From Phycisphaerae bacterium (GTDB lineage: Bacteria; Planctomycetota; Phycisphaerae; UBA1845; PWPN01), in NCBI GenBank assembly GCA_018003015.1, contig JAGNEZ010000059.1, positions 1-36,900 of the forward strand: a stretch of DNA of 36,900 bases, given 5' to 3'. The notes under the pieces are model-generated. The model was given only the letters and a program-made list of their open reading frames with translations, had not been told where the DNA came from and ran no database searches. Positions 17,221 through 26,451 of the stretch are shown piece after piece (the stretch's first letter is position 1; every line of letters starts with the position of its first letter). The position numbers and the translations under genes were made by a program.

Positions 17221-17317
17221 ATTCACGACGATCGCTACCGGGCTGAGCAGTGGGCTGCCGGGCAGGTTGGCTGCCTGTCGAGTGACCACCCGGTCGTTGT
17301 GGTCCCATGATCACCGC

Positions 17318-18574
17318 ATGTGTTGTCTCGCCACACTGGGATTGTGGGTACTCCTCGGCGCGGGCTGTCATCAGACACCCGGGACGGCACCTGCCGGCGC
17401 GGCTTCACGTCCCGCGGAGGCGGTTCCCGAGCCTATCGACCGGCAGATCCGCGTCCTTTTGCTGGAGGGCACGCCCGCGTGTTCGGTCAGCTCGGACGAA
17501 GCGTTCGATCTGATTGACCCTGCCGCAGGTACCCATTTCGGCCAGGGCGAAGGGGGCAAGCCGCTCGGCGTCGTGTTTGAGGGTCAACGGATTCGCGTGC
17601 CATCACTGCAACTCGACTTGGCCGACGAAGTCGTTGATTTGGTGCCCCGCGGCCTGGAGCCCATCGGGATCCAGGTCAACGGCAAGGTCCAGTACTATCG
17701 CGGCTGGATCCGGTTCACGCGGACCGGCGACAACGCCGGTGCGGTCACCAATGTCGTTGACATCGAAGACTACCTCATCGCCGTCGTGGATGCCGAACTT
17801 CCGCGGCGATTCCATCAGGAGACGTTTCGAGCCCAGGCCATCGCGGCTCGGACGTACGCCTGGTATCACAAGCAGACCGCGGGTAAGAAGCGCTCGTGGG
17901 ACGTGAGGGCGACGGAGCGATCGCAGGTATACCGCGGGATCGGCCGGAGTCCACACGGGTCTCCTGCCGCGGAGGCGGTTTACGACACCCGTGGTCTGGT
18001 CTGTGCCTGGGATGCACCCGAGGGCGAGCGGATCTTCTGCACATACTACTCCTCCGCCTGTGGCGGGACGACCGCTTCGGCAGCCGCCATCAATGGGCGG
18101 GAAGACGCCCAGATCCCGCCCCTGGCCGGCAATGTGCAGTGCGATTTCTGCCGAAACGCGCCCGATCGTTCCTGGGGACCGGTTGCACTCGGCAAAACGG
18201 TGATCACCGAGTCGCTTCGCGGCCGATATCCCCGTTTTCGGGCCATCGGTCCCATCGAGCGCATCGAGGTGGCCGAGGCAACTCCCGCCGGGCGAGCCGC
18301 GAGGTACCGGTGCATCGACGGCCAGGATCGCGAGGTCGAGATCGAGGCCGAAAACCTGCGGCTGACCCTCGACCCCACCGGACGCGAGATCCGCAGCACC
18401 TGCTTCGTTCTCGCCAACAACGGCTCTGAGTGCGTGTTCCAGGAGGGACGCGGTTTGGGGCACGGCGTCGGCTTGTGTCAGTATGGCGCAGACGCCTTGG
18501 CTCGCCAGGGGATGAAAGCGAGCCAGATTCTGAAGCTGTATTATCCGTCTTCTCGGGTCAGAAGGGCGTACTGA
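17318..18574 (+). CDS. SpoIID/LytB-domain lipoprotein
   Basis: The ATG at 17318 gives 418 residues starting with a lipoprotein signal (LLGAGC, Cys at residue 17). The SpoIID/LytB domain is recognised by VVDIEDYLIAVVDAELP, FRAQAIAARTYAWYH (about 165-186), the Cys-Gly-Gly segment YYSSACGGTTAS, and the closing GRGLGHGVGLCQYGADALA (near 378-397). In Bacillus, SpoIID is a peptidoglycan lytic transglycosylase and LytB an amidase enhancer. In non-sporulating bacteria such proteins are thought to act on cell-wall glycan, so a role in wall turnover is inferred. It starts about 100 bases after the TPR/alpha-CTD gene, and the next gene starts 12 bases after its stop, suggesting a shared transcript. Confidence 0.87.
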   Translation: MCCLATLGLWVLLGAGCHQTPGTAPAGAASRPAEAVPEPIDRQIRVLLLEGTPACSVSSDEAFDLIDPAAGTHFGQGEGGKPLGVVFEGQRIRVPSLQLDLADEVVDLVPRGLEPIGIQVNGKVQYYRGWIRFTRTGDNAGAVTNVVDIEDYLIAVVDAELPRRFHQETFRAQAIAARTYAWYHKQTAGKKRSWDVRATERSQVYRGIGRSPHGSPAAEAVYDTRGLVCAWDAPEGERIFCTYYSSACGGTTASAAAINGREDAQIPPLAGNVQCDFCRNAPDRSWGPVALGKTVITESLRGRYPRFRAIGPIERIEVAEATPAGRAARYRCIDGQDREVEIEAENLRLTLDPTGREIRSTCFVLANNGSECVFQEGRGLGHGVGLCQYGADALARQGMKASQILKLYYPSSRVRRAY

Positions 18575-18586
18575 AGGTTCGCACGC

Positions 18587-19573
18587 ATGGAGGCTGAGTC
18601 CAGGTTGCGGCTGTCGGCAGTCCTACGCTATGCGGTCTGCGCCGCGGCCTTGGCGTGGCTCTATCACAAGACCGACTGGGGCCAGTTCAAGCAGGTTCTG
18701 GTCAGTGCAGATTGGCGGCTGGCCCTGCTGGCAATGCTGGTCTTCGGTCCCGCGGTGCTGCTCATCTCGGTTCGCCTGAAGGTGCTCCTGGCCGTCCAAC
18801 AGGTCCATCTGTCCGTGTGGCAAGCCGTGAAGGTCACCTTCGCCGGGAACTTCGTGATCAGCGCCTTGCCGGTGGGGACGCCCGGCGGCGATTCGGTCAA
18901 AGCCTACTACGTCGCTCGAGACACACCCCTGAAGCACGAGGCGGTCACGGCCGTCTTCTTCGATCGGGCGGTTGGGGTGCTCGGCCTGCTGCTCATGGCC
19001 GGCGTTATTGTCCTGGCCGACTGGGACAATCCGGCCTTCAGGGTGTGGGGGCGGGTCATCGGCTTCCTCCTGCTGGTCCTGGTGGTGAGCGTAGGTCTGT
19101 ATGCGTCGGCTTCCGTACGCCGCGCACTCCAACTGTGGCGAGTGGTCGCGATTCTGCCTCTCAGCCGACACATTCACCGCGTGGACAAGGCGATCATGGC
19201 TTTCCGCCAAGACCTGGGACGGGTGGCCGTCTCGATGTGCTTAACCTTCGTTCTCCAAACGATTTCCATTGCAGCGTACTTCCTGGGAGGCTGGGCCCTG
19301 GGCGTGGTGGGCACCGATCCCTGGACGGCGTTTCCGGTGTATCTTGCCTATACCCCGATCTGTCTGCTCACCGGAGCGTTGCCGATCGGCGTGATGGAAC
19401 TGACTTTCCAGGAGCTGTTCGCCGGGGCCGCAGGGCTGGGCAGTCCCGAGGCGGCGCTGTCCCTCTCATTCTTCGGGCGACTGATCCAGCTGATCTGGGC
19501 AGTCCCGGGAGGTCTGGTGGTGCTCCGCTCTCGGGCCGACCTGAAAAACGCCGGTCTGGACGCGGCCGAATAG
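18587..19573 (+). CDS. UPF0104 / lysylphosphatidylglycerol synthase-type membrane protein
   Basis: The 328-residue product has about seven or eight hydrophobic segments and the family signature ALPVGTPGGDSVKAYYVARD (about 100-120), which resembles the flippase part of MprF and the UPF0104 family. A FFDRAVGVLGLL segment and a C-terminal GLVVLRSRADLK complete the pattern. The aminoacyl-transferase domain of MprF is absent, so it is not a lysyl-PG synthase itself. Proteins of this type are suspected lipid or lipid-linked sugar transporters; the substrate is unknown. It starts 12 bases after the SpoIID-like gene, so envelope function is plausible. Confidence 0.85.
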   Translation: MEAESRLRLSAVLRYAVCAAALAWLYHKTDWGQFKQVLVSADWRLALLAMLVFGPAVLLISVRLKVLLAVQQVHLSVWQAVKVTFAGNFVISALPVGTPGGDSVKAYYVARDTPLKHEAVTAVFFDRAVGVLGLLLMAGVIVLADWDNPAFRVWGRVIGFLLLVLVVSVGLYASASVRRALQLWRVVAILPLSRHIHRVDKAIMAFRQDLGRVAVSMCLTFVLQTISIAAYFLGGWALGVVGTDPWTAFPVYLAYTPICLLTGALPIGVMELTFQELFAGAAGLGSPEAALSLSFFGRLIQLIWAVPGGLVVLRSRADLKNAGLDAAE

Positions 19574-19583
19574 GTCCAACCGC

Positions 19584-19626
19584 CCACCGCTCCTATACTC
19601 CGGTGGCGGCCGGTTTGCAGCGGCCG
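19584..19626 (+). terminator. Tandem short hairpins after the UPF0104 gene
   Basis: CCACCG (19584-19589) pairs with CGGTGG (19601-19606), and CGGCCG (19607-19612) pairs with CGGCCG (19621-19626) over an 8-base loop. Both lie within 55 bases of the upstream stop. No clear run of T follows directly, so termination is only a possibility. Confidence 0.35.
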
Positions 19627-19828
19627 GCTAATAAGTTATCCTAATGTTGGTTTTTGGTATTCGCATTGCGTGTGACCTTCAGATGGAATCCGTAGGGGAC
19701 GGCGCGGAAGTCCGCCGCGGGATACGTGGTCTCGTGAGCAGTCGCCCGCTGCCCTGCAGCAGACAAGGGAGGGCGCTTCGGCGACCACCGCGATCCCCCA
19801 CGCACCCGGTCGTCAGCGTCAGACAACC

Positions 19829-21700
19829 GTGACGAGACTGGACACCCAAATCGAGCAGGCCGCTGCGGCCAAGAACCTGGAAGACCTCAAGAGTGCGATC
19901 GTCCGCTTCGCCGGCGATTCCGGCGACGGCATGCAGGTGGTCGGAACCCAGTTCACCAACGCGACCGCATTGGTGGGCAACGATCTGGCCACCCTGCCGG
20001 ACTTTCCCGCCGAGATCCGTGCTCCGGCCGGGAGTCTCGCCGGGGTCTCCGGCTTCCAGATCAACTTCGCCAGCACCGAGATATTCACGCCCGGAGATAC
20101 CGTCCAGACCCTGGTGGCGATGAACCCGGCAGCCCTCAAAGTCAACCTCGGCGATCTCGAGCGGGGCGGCCATCTCATCGTCAACTCCGACGCGTTCACG
20201 CCCCAGACCATCAAACAGGCAGGTTACGAGAAAGACCCGCTTGAGGGCGACGAGTTGGCCGGCTACCACCTGCACAAGGTGCCCATGACCCGGCTGACGC
20301 TGGACTGCGTCAAGGACGTGGGGCTCAAGCACAAAGATGCGGAACGCTGCAAGAACATCTTCGCCCTGGGACTGACCTATTGGTTGTATGAGCGTCCCCT
20401 GGCCCCAACCCTCCGGTGGCTTCAGGAGAAGTTCGGCAAGGACGAGAAGCTTCGCCAGGCCAACGAGTTGGCTCTTCGGGCGGGCTTCAACTATGGCAAC
20501 ACCACCGAGCTCTTTCAGGTTCACTATCGAATTCCCCCCGCCAGGCAGGAACCAGGCGTCTACCGCAAGATCAGGGGAAACGACGCGACCGCCTACGGTC
20601 TGGTCGCCGCCGCGTGGCAGGCCGGCAAGCGGCTCTTCTACACCGGCTACCCGATTACTCCGGCCAGCGACATCCTCCACGAACTGGTCAAGCACAAGAA
20701 CTTCCAGGTGAAGGTGTTCCAGGCTGAGGACGAGATTGCCGCGATGTGTGCGGCGATCGGGGCGGCGTATGGGGGGGCCATGGCCGCCACCGGCACGAGC
20801 GGGCCGGGCATGGCCCTCAAAAGCGAGGCTCTTGGCCTCGCGGTCATGCTCGAGTTGCCGGTCGTGATCATCAATGTCCAGCGGGCCGGGCCGAGCACCG
20901 GTTTGCCCACCAAGACCGAGCAGGCCGACCTGCTCCAGGCTGTCGGCGGGCGCCACGGCGAGTGCCCGCTGCCCATTCTCGCCGCCCAGTCACCCTCGGA
21001 CTGCTTCTGGACAGCGTTTGAGGCGTTCCAGATCGCGGTCAGATACATGACTCCCGTGATCATGCTCAGCGATGGCTACCTGGCCAATGGATCGGAGCCG
21101 TGGCGTGTGCCCCGGGTCGAGGATCTGCCCAGGATTCCCGTGGTCCACGCCACCGATCCCGAGGGCTTCAATCCTTACTCGCGCAACGCGGAGCTCGCCC
21201 GTCCGTGGGCGCTGCCCGGGACCCGGGGGCTGGCCCATCGGGTCGGCGGATTGGAGAAGGAAGACCTCACCGGTCGTGTGTCCTACGACCCGGTGAATCA
21301 TGAGCGCATGTGCCGGTTCAGGGCGGCCAAGATCGCCAAGGTGGCCGAGAGCATTCCGGATCAGGCCATCTACGGCGACGATCACGGCGACCTCGTCCTG
21401 GTCAGCTGGGGCGGCACCTTTGGCTCGGTTCGGACCGCCGTCGAGCGGGCCAGAGAGGCCGGCCTGAGCGTCTCCCACATTCACGTCCGCCACCTGAACC
21501 CCATGCCCCGCAATCTCGGCACGCTTCTCCGGGGGTTCCGAAAGATCCTTGTTCCTGAGCTCAATATGGGCCAGTTGAACATGCTTCTTCGCGCCACCTA
21601 CCTGGTTGACGCCGTCGGGATCGACAAGATGCAGGGCCGGCCCTTTACCGTGGCCGAGCTGGTGCTCAGGATTCAGCAGACCCTCAAGGGGGATCATTGA
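19829..21700 (+). CDS. korA: 2-oxoacid:ferredoxin oxidoreductase alpha subunit (fused gamma-alpha), likely 2-oxoglutarate
   Basis: A GTG at 19829 is the best visible start (623 residues), though no good ribosome binding site precedes it. The N-terminal gamma-like domain shows [16 protein letters not shown] and ends before residue 200. The pyrimidine-binding alpha domain follows, with [15 protein letters not shown] (from about 271) and [21 protein letters not shown]-terminal transketolase-like domain contains [15 protein letters not shown]. With KorB it oxidatively decarboxylates 2-oxoglutarate (or a related 2-oxoacid) to the CoA thioester, reducing ferredoxin; it can run in reverse in anaerobes. 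The substrate is inferred from the fused arrangement and gene pair. The korB ATG follows one base after this stop. Confidence 0.93.
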   Translation: MTRLDTQIEQAAAAKNLEDLKSAIVRFAGDSGDGMQVVGTQFTNATALVGNDLATLPDFPAEIRAPAGSLAGVSGFQINFASTEIFTPGDTVQTLVAMNPAALKVNLGDLERGGHLIVNSDAFTPQTIKQAGYEKDPLEGDELAGYHLHKVPMTRLTLDCVKDVGLKHKDAERCKNIFALGLTYWLYERPLAPTLRWLQEKFGKDEKLRQANELALRAGFNYGNTTELFQVHYRIPPARQEPGVYRKIRGNDATAYGLVAAAWQAGKRLFYTGYPITPASDILHELVKHKNFQVKVFQAEDEIAAMCAAIGAAYGGAMAATGTSGPGMALKSEALGLAVMLELPVVIINVQRAGPSTGLPTKTEQADLLQAVGGRHGECPLPILAAQSPSDCFWTAFEAFQIAVRYMTPVIMLSDGYLANGSEPWRVPRVEDLPRIPVVHATDPEGFNPYSRNAELARPWALPGTRGLAHRVGGLEKEDLTGRVSYDPVNHERMCRFRAAKIAKVAESIPDQAIYGDDHGDLVLVSWGGTFGSVRTAVERAREAGLSVSHIHVRHLNPMPRNLGTLLRGFRKILVPELNMGQLNMLLRATYLVDAVGIDKMQGRPFTVAELVLRIQQTLKGDH

Positions 21701-21701
21701 C

Positions 21702-22742
21702 ATGTCCGATACCGCGACCTTGCCGGTGGTTAATCTGCAGCCCAAGGACTACGGAAGCAGCCAGGAAATCCGCTGGTGCCCAGGCTGTGGCGACTACTCC
21801 ATCCTGGCCCAGATCAAGAAGGCGTTCAGCAATCTGGGCAAGGACCCAGACAACGTGGTGTTCGTCTCCGGGATCGGCTGCTCCAGCCGGTTGCCGTACT
21901 ACATGAACACCTACGGGATCCACGGCATCCATGGACGGGCCCCGGCCCTGGCAACGGGTCTGCGGCTGGCCCGCCCGGATCTCGAGATCTGGGTGATCAC
22001 CGGTGACGGTGACGGCCTGTCCATCGGCGGCAATCATTTGCTCCACTCGATCCGCCGCAATCTCAACATCAAGATCCTCATGTTCAACAACCGAATCTAC
22101 GGCCTGACCAAGGGGCAGGTGTCGCCGACCTCGGAACGAAACAAGAGGACCGTGTCGACGCCGTTCGGCTCCGTCGGAGCCAGCATCAATCCCTGCTCCT
22201 TCGCCATCGGCGCGGAGGCCACCTTCGTCGCCCGCACCGTGGATATGTATCCCGCCCATCTCCAGTACACTCTCGAACGGGCGTCCAAGCACCACGGAAT
22301 GGCTTTTGTCGAGATCTATCAGAACTGCAACATCTTCAACAACGAGGCGTTCAATCACGCCACCGACCGCGAGACGCGCGACGACAACATCGTCGAGCTC
22401 GAGCACGGCAAGGCTCTGATCTTCGGGAAGAACAAGGACAAGGGCGTTCGCCTTCGCCGCGACTACCGGCCGGAAGTTGTCAAACTGGGCGATGACGGAG
22501 CCAGCATCTATGACCTCCTGATTCATGACGAGAAAGCTACCTCGCCGGCCCTGGCGTTCCTCCTCAGCCGCCTGCGCTACCCGGACTACCCCGAGCCCAT
22601 CGGAGTCTTCCGGGATATCGAGCAGGCGGTCTACAACGAGCTGATCGAGGAGCAGATCCAGCGGCTGACCAAGGAGAAGGGCGAGCCCGATCTCCAGAAG
22701 TTGCTCAACGGCCCGGAAACCTGGGAAATGAAAGCGAATTGA
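21702..22742 (+). CDS. korB: 2-oxoacid:ferredoxin oxidoreductase beta subunit
   Basis: The 346-residue product starts at the ATG at 21702, one base after korA, with AGGGGG about ten bases upstream. It carries RWCPGCGDYSIL and GIGCSS, whose cysteines bind an iron-sulfur cluster, and the thiamine diphosphate motif GDGDGLSIGGNHLLH followed by NNRIYGLTKGQ. A later Cys lies in YQNCNIFNNEAF. This subunit holds the thiamine cofactor and cluster that pass electrons to ferredoxin. No separate delta (ferredoxin-like) or gamma gene is nearby, matching the two-subunit KorAB form. Confidence 0.94.
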   Translation: MSDTATLPVVNLQPKDYGSSQEIRWCPGCGDYSILAQIKKAFSNLGKDPDNVVFVSGIGCSSRLPYYMNTYGIHGIHGRAPALATGLRLARPDLEIWVITGDGDGLSIGGNHLLHSIRRNLNIKILMFNNRIYGLTKGQVSPTSERNKRTVSTPFGSVGASINPCSFAIGAEATFVARTVDMYPAHLQYTLERASKHHGMAFVEIYQNCNIFNNEAFNHATDRETRDDNIVELEHGKALIFGKNKDKGVRLRRDYRPEVVKLGDDGASIYDLLIHDEKATSPALAFLLSRLRYPDYPEPIGVFRDIEQAVYNELIEEQIQRLTKEKGEPDLQKLLNGPETWEMKAN

Positions 22743-22840
22743 AGAGCCGGCCGGCCCCCGACTCCTCGCCGAGTACCTTTGTTTCCCTATGCTCCATTCC
22801 GGGCTCGGCATACAATCCCCCTTTTTCAGGGGATGCTGCG

Positions 22841-23947
22841 ATGAGAACGGTCCTCTTGCGGCGCGTGATCGCCTCGTGTCCTCTCTTGATCTGGATGCTG
22901 ATTCCCGTCACCAGCCATGCCGAGCCGCCCAGGACGCGCGTGCCCTACATCCACAGCACCGACTTGCTGCATCCGCACGAAGATCCGGACGATCATTTTG
23001 ACCTGGCCACAGCCTATGCCCTTGAGGAACTCGACATCAGGGCGATCCTGCTCGATCTGGGTGACCGGCAGAAACTGCGCTCCGGCCGCCTGCCTGTAGA
23101 GCAGCTCAACAAGCTCACCGGGCGCCGTGTGCCTTCTGCCGCCGGCCTGAGCGTTGCCCTCAAGTCCCCTGACGACAAGGGACTTGATCAGCCGAAAGAG
23201 GATCAGGGCGCCATCGAGTTGTTGCTCAAGGTGCTCCGCGAGTCGTCCGAGCCGGTCATCCTCAATACCCTCGGCAGCGAGCGCGACGTCTGCGCGGCGT
23301 TCAACCGCGAGCCGGAGCTGCTGCGCAAGAAGATCTCCCGCCTGTACGTGAACGCCGGCGGCCTCAAGGGAGATGAACGCGAGTGGAACGTGCGACTCGA
23401 CCCCCTCTCGTACGTCGGGTTGATGCGCTCCGGCCTGCCCATCTCCTGGTGTCCGTGTCAGCCGACGAACGTGAACCTGAGCACCCACTGGGTCTTCAAG
23501 CACAAGGATGTCCTGGAGAGCATGCCCGCCGGCCTGCTCAACTTCTTCATCTACGCCCTGCAACGTGTGCCGCCCGGCGAGATCGACCCGATGGCCGCGT
23601 TGGCCATGGATCTCCGCCCTTGGCGCCACATCCTGATGGAGCAGGACCGGAACATGTGGAGCACGGCCTCGATCCTGGACGCGGCCGGGCGCTCCATCTA
23701 CCGCGTCGGTGACCGGTGGGTGGCCGCCCGCTCGGCGCCGGCTGGCGGCCAGCTGGCGGAGGTCTTCAGGTTCATTCCCGTTCGCGTCGAAATCGACAAC
23801 CGGGCCGTGACCCGATGGAAGGAGGCCCCCGGCGACCCCACGATGCGAGTGTACCAGGTTGCCGATGCCAAGAACCATCAGGCGGCGATGGCGAGTTGCC
23901 TGCGGCAGGTCCTCGAAAACTTCCCCGTGGTGACCGGGCTTCAGTGA
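22841..23947 (+). CDS. Exported nucleoside-hydrolase-like protein
   Basis: The ATG at 22841 follows AGGGG at a good distance and gives 368 residues with a signal peptide (cleaved near SHAEP). The start of the mature part, STDLLHPHEDPDDHFDLATAYAL, contains an Asp cluster like the calcium-binding DxDxxxDD of inosine-uridine nucleoside hydrolases. The middle includes PVILNTLGSERDVCAAF, LYVNAGG and EWNVRLDP, which match the order of strands in that fold. The classic motif is altered, so the substrate may be another ribosyl or glycosyl compound. The signal peptide places it outside the cytoplasm, unusual for nucleoside hydrolases of central metabolism. Confidence 0.7.
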   Translation: MRTVLLRRVIASCPLLIWMLIPVTSHAEPPRTRVPYIHSTDLLHPHEDPDDHFDLATAYALEELDIRAILLDLGDRQKLRSGRLPVEQLNKLTGRRVPSAAGLSVALKSPDDKGLDQPKEDQGAIELLLKVLRESSEPVILNTLGSERDVCAAFNREPELLRKKISRLYVNAGGLKGDEREWNVRLDPLSYVGLMRSGLPISWCPCQPTNVNLSTHWVFKHKDVLESMPAGLLNFFIYALQRVPPGEIDPMAALAMDLRPWRHILMEQDRNMWSTASILDAAGRSIYRVGDRWVAARSAPAGGQLAEVFRFIPVRVEIDNRAVTRWKEAPGDPTMRVYQVADAKNHQAAMASCLRQVLENFPVVTGLQ

Positions 23948-23992
23948 CGTTATCATGGCGTTGCGGCAAGGGGAGCGTCAGGAGTCTGATAC

Positions 23993-24940
23993 ATGCGCGT
24001 GGTTTTCTTCGGGGCTGGTGACTTCGCCGTGCCAAGCCTGCGCTGGCTGGGCAACAGCCCGCACGAGGTCGTGCTGGTCGTGACTCAGCCTGACCGGCCG
24101 GCCGGTCGGGGTAAGCAGCTCCTCCCTACACCTGTGGCCGCACGGGCGGCCCAGGACGGCATGCATCTCGTCCGTTGTGAGGACGTCAACACGACCGAGT
24201 GCGTCGAGAGCCTCCGCCGTCTCAGACCCGATCTCGGCGTCGTGATCGACTTCGGCCAGAAACTCCGGGCCGAGGTCCGCTCCGTTTTTCCGAGCGCGTG
24301 CATCAATCTGCATGGGTCACTGTTGCCCAAGTACCGCGGGGCGGCCCCGGTGGCGCACGCCATCCTGTCCGGTGAGCGGAAGACGGGGGTCAGTGTTTTC
24401 CGCCTGGTCGATCGAATGGATGCCGGACCAGTCCTGGTGCAGCGGGAGACGGCCATCGGTCCCTACGAGACTCAGGAGGAGTTGCACGGGCGGTTGGCGG
24501 CCATAGGTTGCGACGCGATGGACGCCGCGTTCAAGCTGTTCTCCGGCGATCGTCTGCCGGAGGGCAAGCCGCAGGACGAAGCCCAGGCGACCCGGGCCCC
24601 GAAGCTCTCGAAGGCCGACGGTTTGCTGCGGTTCCATGAGCCCGCCGAGTCGATCGCTCGCCGTTGCCGGGCATTGTGGCCCTGGCCCGGGGCTCGCTGC
24701 CAGTACGTCGGCTCGGAGGGGCGGCCGGTCGAGGTGACCCTGATCTCCGCGACGGCGACGCCGGTGCCCGTCGATGCTCCCCCGGGGACGGTCACGCCCA
24801 TTCTGACCGTGGCTACCGGCTCCGGGACGCTCGAGATTCACAGTCTCCAGCCGGCCGGCAAACGCCCCATGGGCTGGCAGGATTTCGTCAACGGCCGCCA
24901 CGTTCAAGCCGGTTGCCGGTTCGTCTCGCTGGGGGCCTAA
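23993..24940 (+). CDS. fmt: Methionyl-tRNA formyltransferase
   Basis: The 315-residue length equals the E. coli enzyme. The N-terminal formyl-transferase domain has MRVVFFGAGDFAVPSL and the hallmark NLHGSLLPKYRGAAPV, with catalytic Asn and His, followed by the catalytic Asp in VDRMDAGPVL. The C-terminal domain begins near SKADGLLRF. The enzyme formylates Met-tRNA for translation initiation. AGGAG lies before the ATG. The stop overlaps the next start by one base (TAATG), so the M48 protease gene is probably coupled to it. No def (peptide deformylase) gene is adjacent, which is often its neighbour. Confidence 0.95.
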   Translation: MRVVFFGAGDFAVPSLRWLGNSPHEVVLVVTQPDRPAGRGKQLLPTPVAARAAQDGMHLVRCEDVNTTECVESLRRLRPDLGVVIDFGQKLRAEVRSVFPSACINLHGSLLPKYRGAAPVAHAILSGERKTGVSVFRLVDRMDAGPVLVQRETAIGPYETQEELHGRLAAIGCDAMDAAFKLFSGDRLPEGKPQDEAQATRAPKLSKADGLLRFHEPAESIARRCRALWPWPGARCQYVGSEGRPVEVTLISATATPVPVDAPPGTVTPILTVATGSGTLEIHSLQPAGKRPMGWQDFVNGRHVQAGCRFVSLGA

Positions 24941-26451
24941 TGCAGATCATCGTCTTTGTCGCCTTCGCCATCGCCCTGAGCGTTCCACTGAATGGACCTC
25001 CGTGGCAGACGGTAGCCAGGCCGGAAGTGATCTGGGCGACAGTCGCAGCGCAGGTGCTTCTTCCAGCCCTGGTCGCCTGGCTCTACGTCCGGCTGGTCCT
25101 CCACCGCCTGGAGGTAAACCCTGCCTGGCTGCCCGACGCCCAGGAACGTCTGTCGCAGGGCGGAACGGCAATTCGCGGCGTTCTGGTCGCGGAGCTGTGT
25201 TTCCTGCTCTATGGTACCGGCTGGGGGCCGCTGGTTCGTAGCTGGCCGGTGGTCGGATCGCTCTACGGGCTCGACGAGCTTGTTCTGCTGGCCCCGTTCT
25301 TCCTGGGTGTTGTCCTGTCGTGGTTTGTCCTCTACCCGGCCGATCGGGCGGTGCGCGAAGTGGCCATGGATCGGCGCCTCCTGGCGTCGGTGCCCATGCG
25401 ACCGGTGTGGAATCGACGAGCATTCCTTTCCTTCATGATCCGGCAGAACGTGCTGATCATCCTCATCCCGATGCTGCCGATCCTGATCGCGAACGATTTT
25501 GTCGCTGAACGTGCGGATTGGGTTCGGCGGTTCACCCGCGTGGCCTGGGGTGACCAGGCGCTGCTCGTGCTGATTGCCGGGGTTGTGTTTCTGTTCGCTC
25601 CCGTCGCTCTCCGCCATATCTGGCACACCCGGCCGTTGCCCGCTGGCGACCTGCGAGAACGGCTCGAGGCGATGTCGCTCCGGGCCGGATTTCGCTCTCG
25701 CGAGATCCTGATTTGGGAGAGCGACGGCATGGTGGTTAACGCGGCAGTGATGGGAATTGTCCGCCCGCTCCGGTACGTCCTGCTTTCCGACGGTCTGATC
25801 GAGATGATGGAGGACCGCAAGATCGAGGCGGTGTTCGGCCATGAGGTCGGTCACGTCAGGCATCACCACATGCTGTTCTACCTGCTTTTCACCATGGCGA
25901 GCATGCTGGCCGTCGGCGGGGTGATCCATCTTGCCGTGCAGATCTGGCCCCAGCTGCTCCATAACCGGTCAGGATTGCAGGACTACTTCCAGGTGGTCGC
26001 CATGGCGATGATCATCCTGATCTGGGTCCTGGGCTTCGGTATCGTCTCTCGACGTTTCGAGTGGCAGTCCGACTTGTTCGGCGCACGCAGCATCACGCCG
26101 CCGGCCGAGGAGTGCGATCAACCGTGCCTGTTCCACGGCACGGCCATACGCAGCGGTCCCGATCCTGATCCGCCGGCGTTGACTGCCCTGGCCGTCTGTG
26201 CCACCGGTGTTGAGGTGTTCGCCAAGACCCTCGAGAGCATCGCCAATCTCAACGGGATCCCGGTTGACGCCCGCAGTTGGCGACACTCGAGCATCAGCAA
26301 CCGTGTCAGCCGCCTGCGCTCCTACGCGAACGACCCGACGCAGGTGAGACGGCTGAACCGGAATGTCCTGGCGATCAAGATCCTGCTCTTCTTCGGCACC
26401 CTGATCGGACTGGCGATCGGCGTCTACCTCTACTGGCTACAGGCTCGCTGA
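24940..26451 (+). CDS. M48-family (Ste24/HtpX-like) membrane zinc metalloprotease
   Basis: The ATG at 24940 shares a base with the fmt stop and gives 503 residues. About five hydrophobic segments span the first 230 residues. The zinc-binding HEVGH sits at 301-305, with the third ligand probably Glu374 in FEWQSDLFGA. Two further membrane segments lie between them and one closes the protein. This order fits M48 proteases that clip membrane or misfolded proteins. The N-terminal membrane domain is longer than in HtpX. The last 22 bases overlap the tatD stop region on the other strand. Confidence 0.88.
   Translation: MQIIVFVAFAIALSVPLNGPPWQTVARPEVIWATVAAQVLLPALVAWLYVRLVLHRLEVNPAWLPDAQERLSQGGTAIRGVLVAELCFLLYGTGWGPLVRSWPVVGSLYGLDELVLLAPFFLGVVLSWFVLYPADRAVREVAMDRRLLASVPMRPVWNRRAFLSFMIRQNVLIILIPMLPILIANDFVAERADWVRRFTRVAWGDQALLVLIAGVVFLFAPVALRHIWHTRPLPAGDLRERLEAMSLRAGFRSREILIWESDGMVVNAAVMGIVRPLRYVLLSDGLIEMMEDRKIEAVFGHEVGHVRHHHMLFYLLFTMASMLAVGGVIHLAVQIWPQLLHNRSGLQDYFQVVAMAMIILIWVLGFGIVSRRFEWQSDLFGARSITPPAEECDQPCLFHGTAIRSGPDPDPPALTALAVCATGVEVFAKTLESIANLNGIPVDARSWRHSSISNRVSRLRSYANDPTQVRRLNRNVLAIKILLFFGTLIGLAIGVYLYWLQAR

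Noticed and set aside
19679-20956. Minus-strand open frame opposite korA
   Set aside because: It is antisense to a clearly recognisable 2-oxoacid oxidoreductase subunit.
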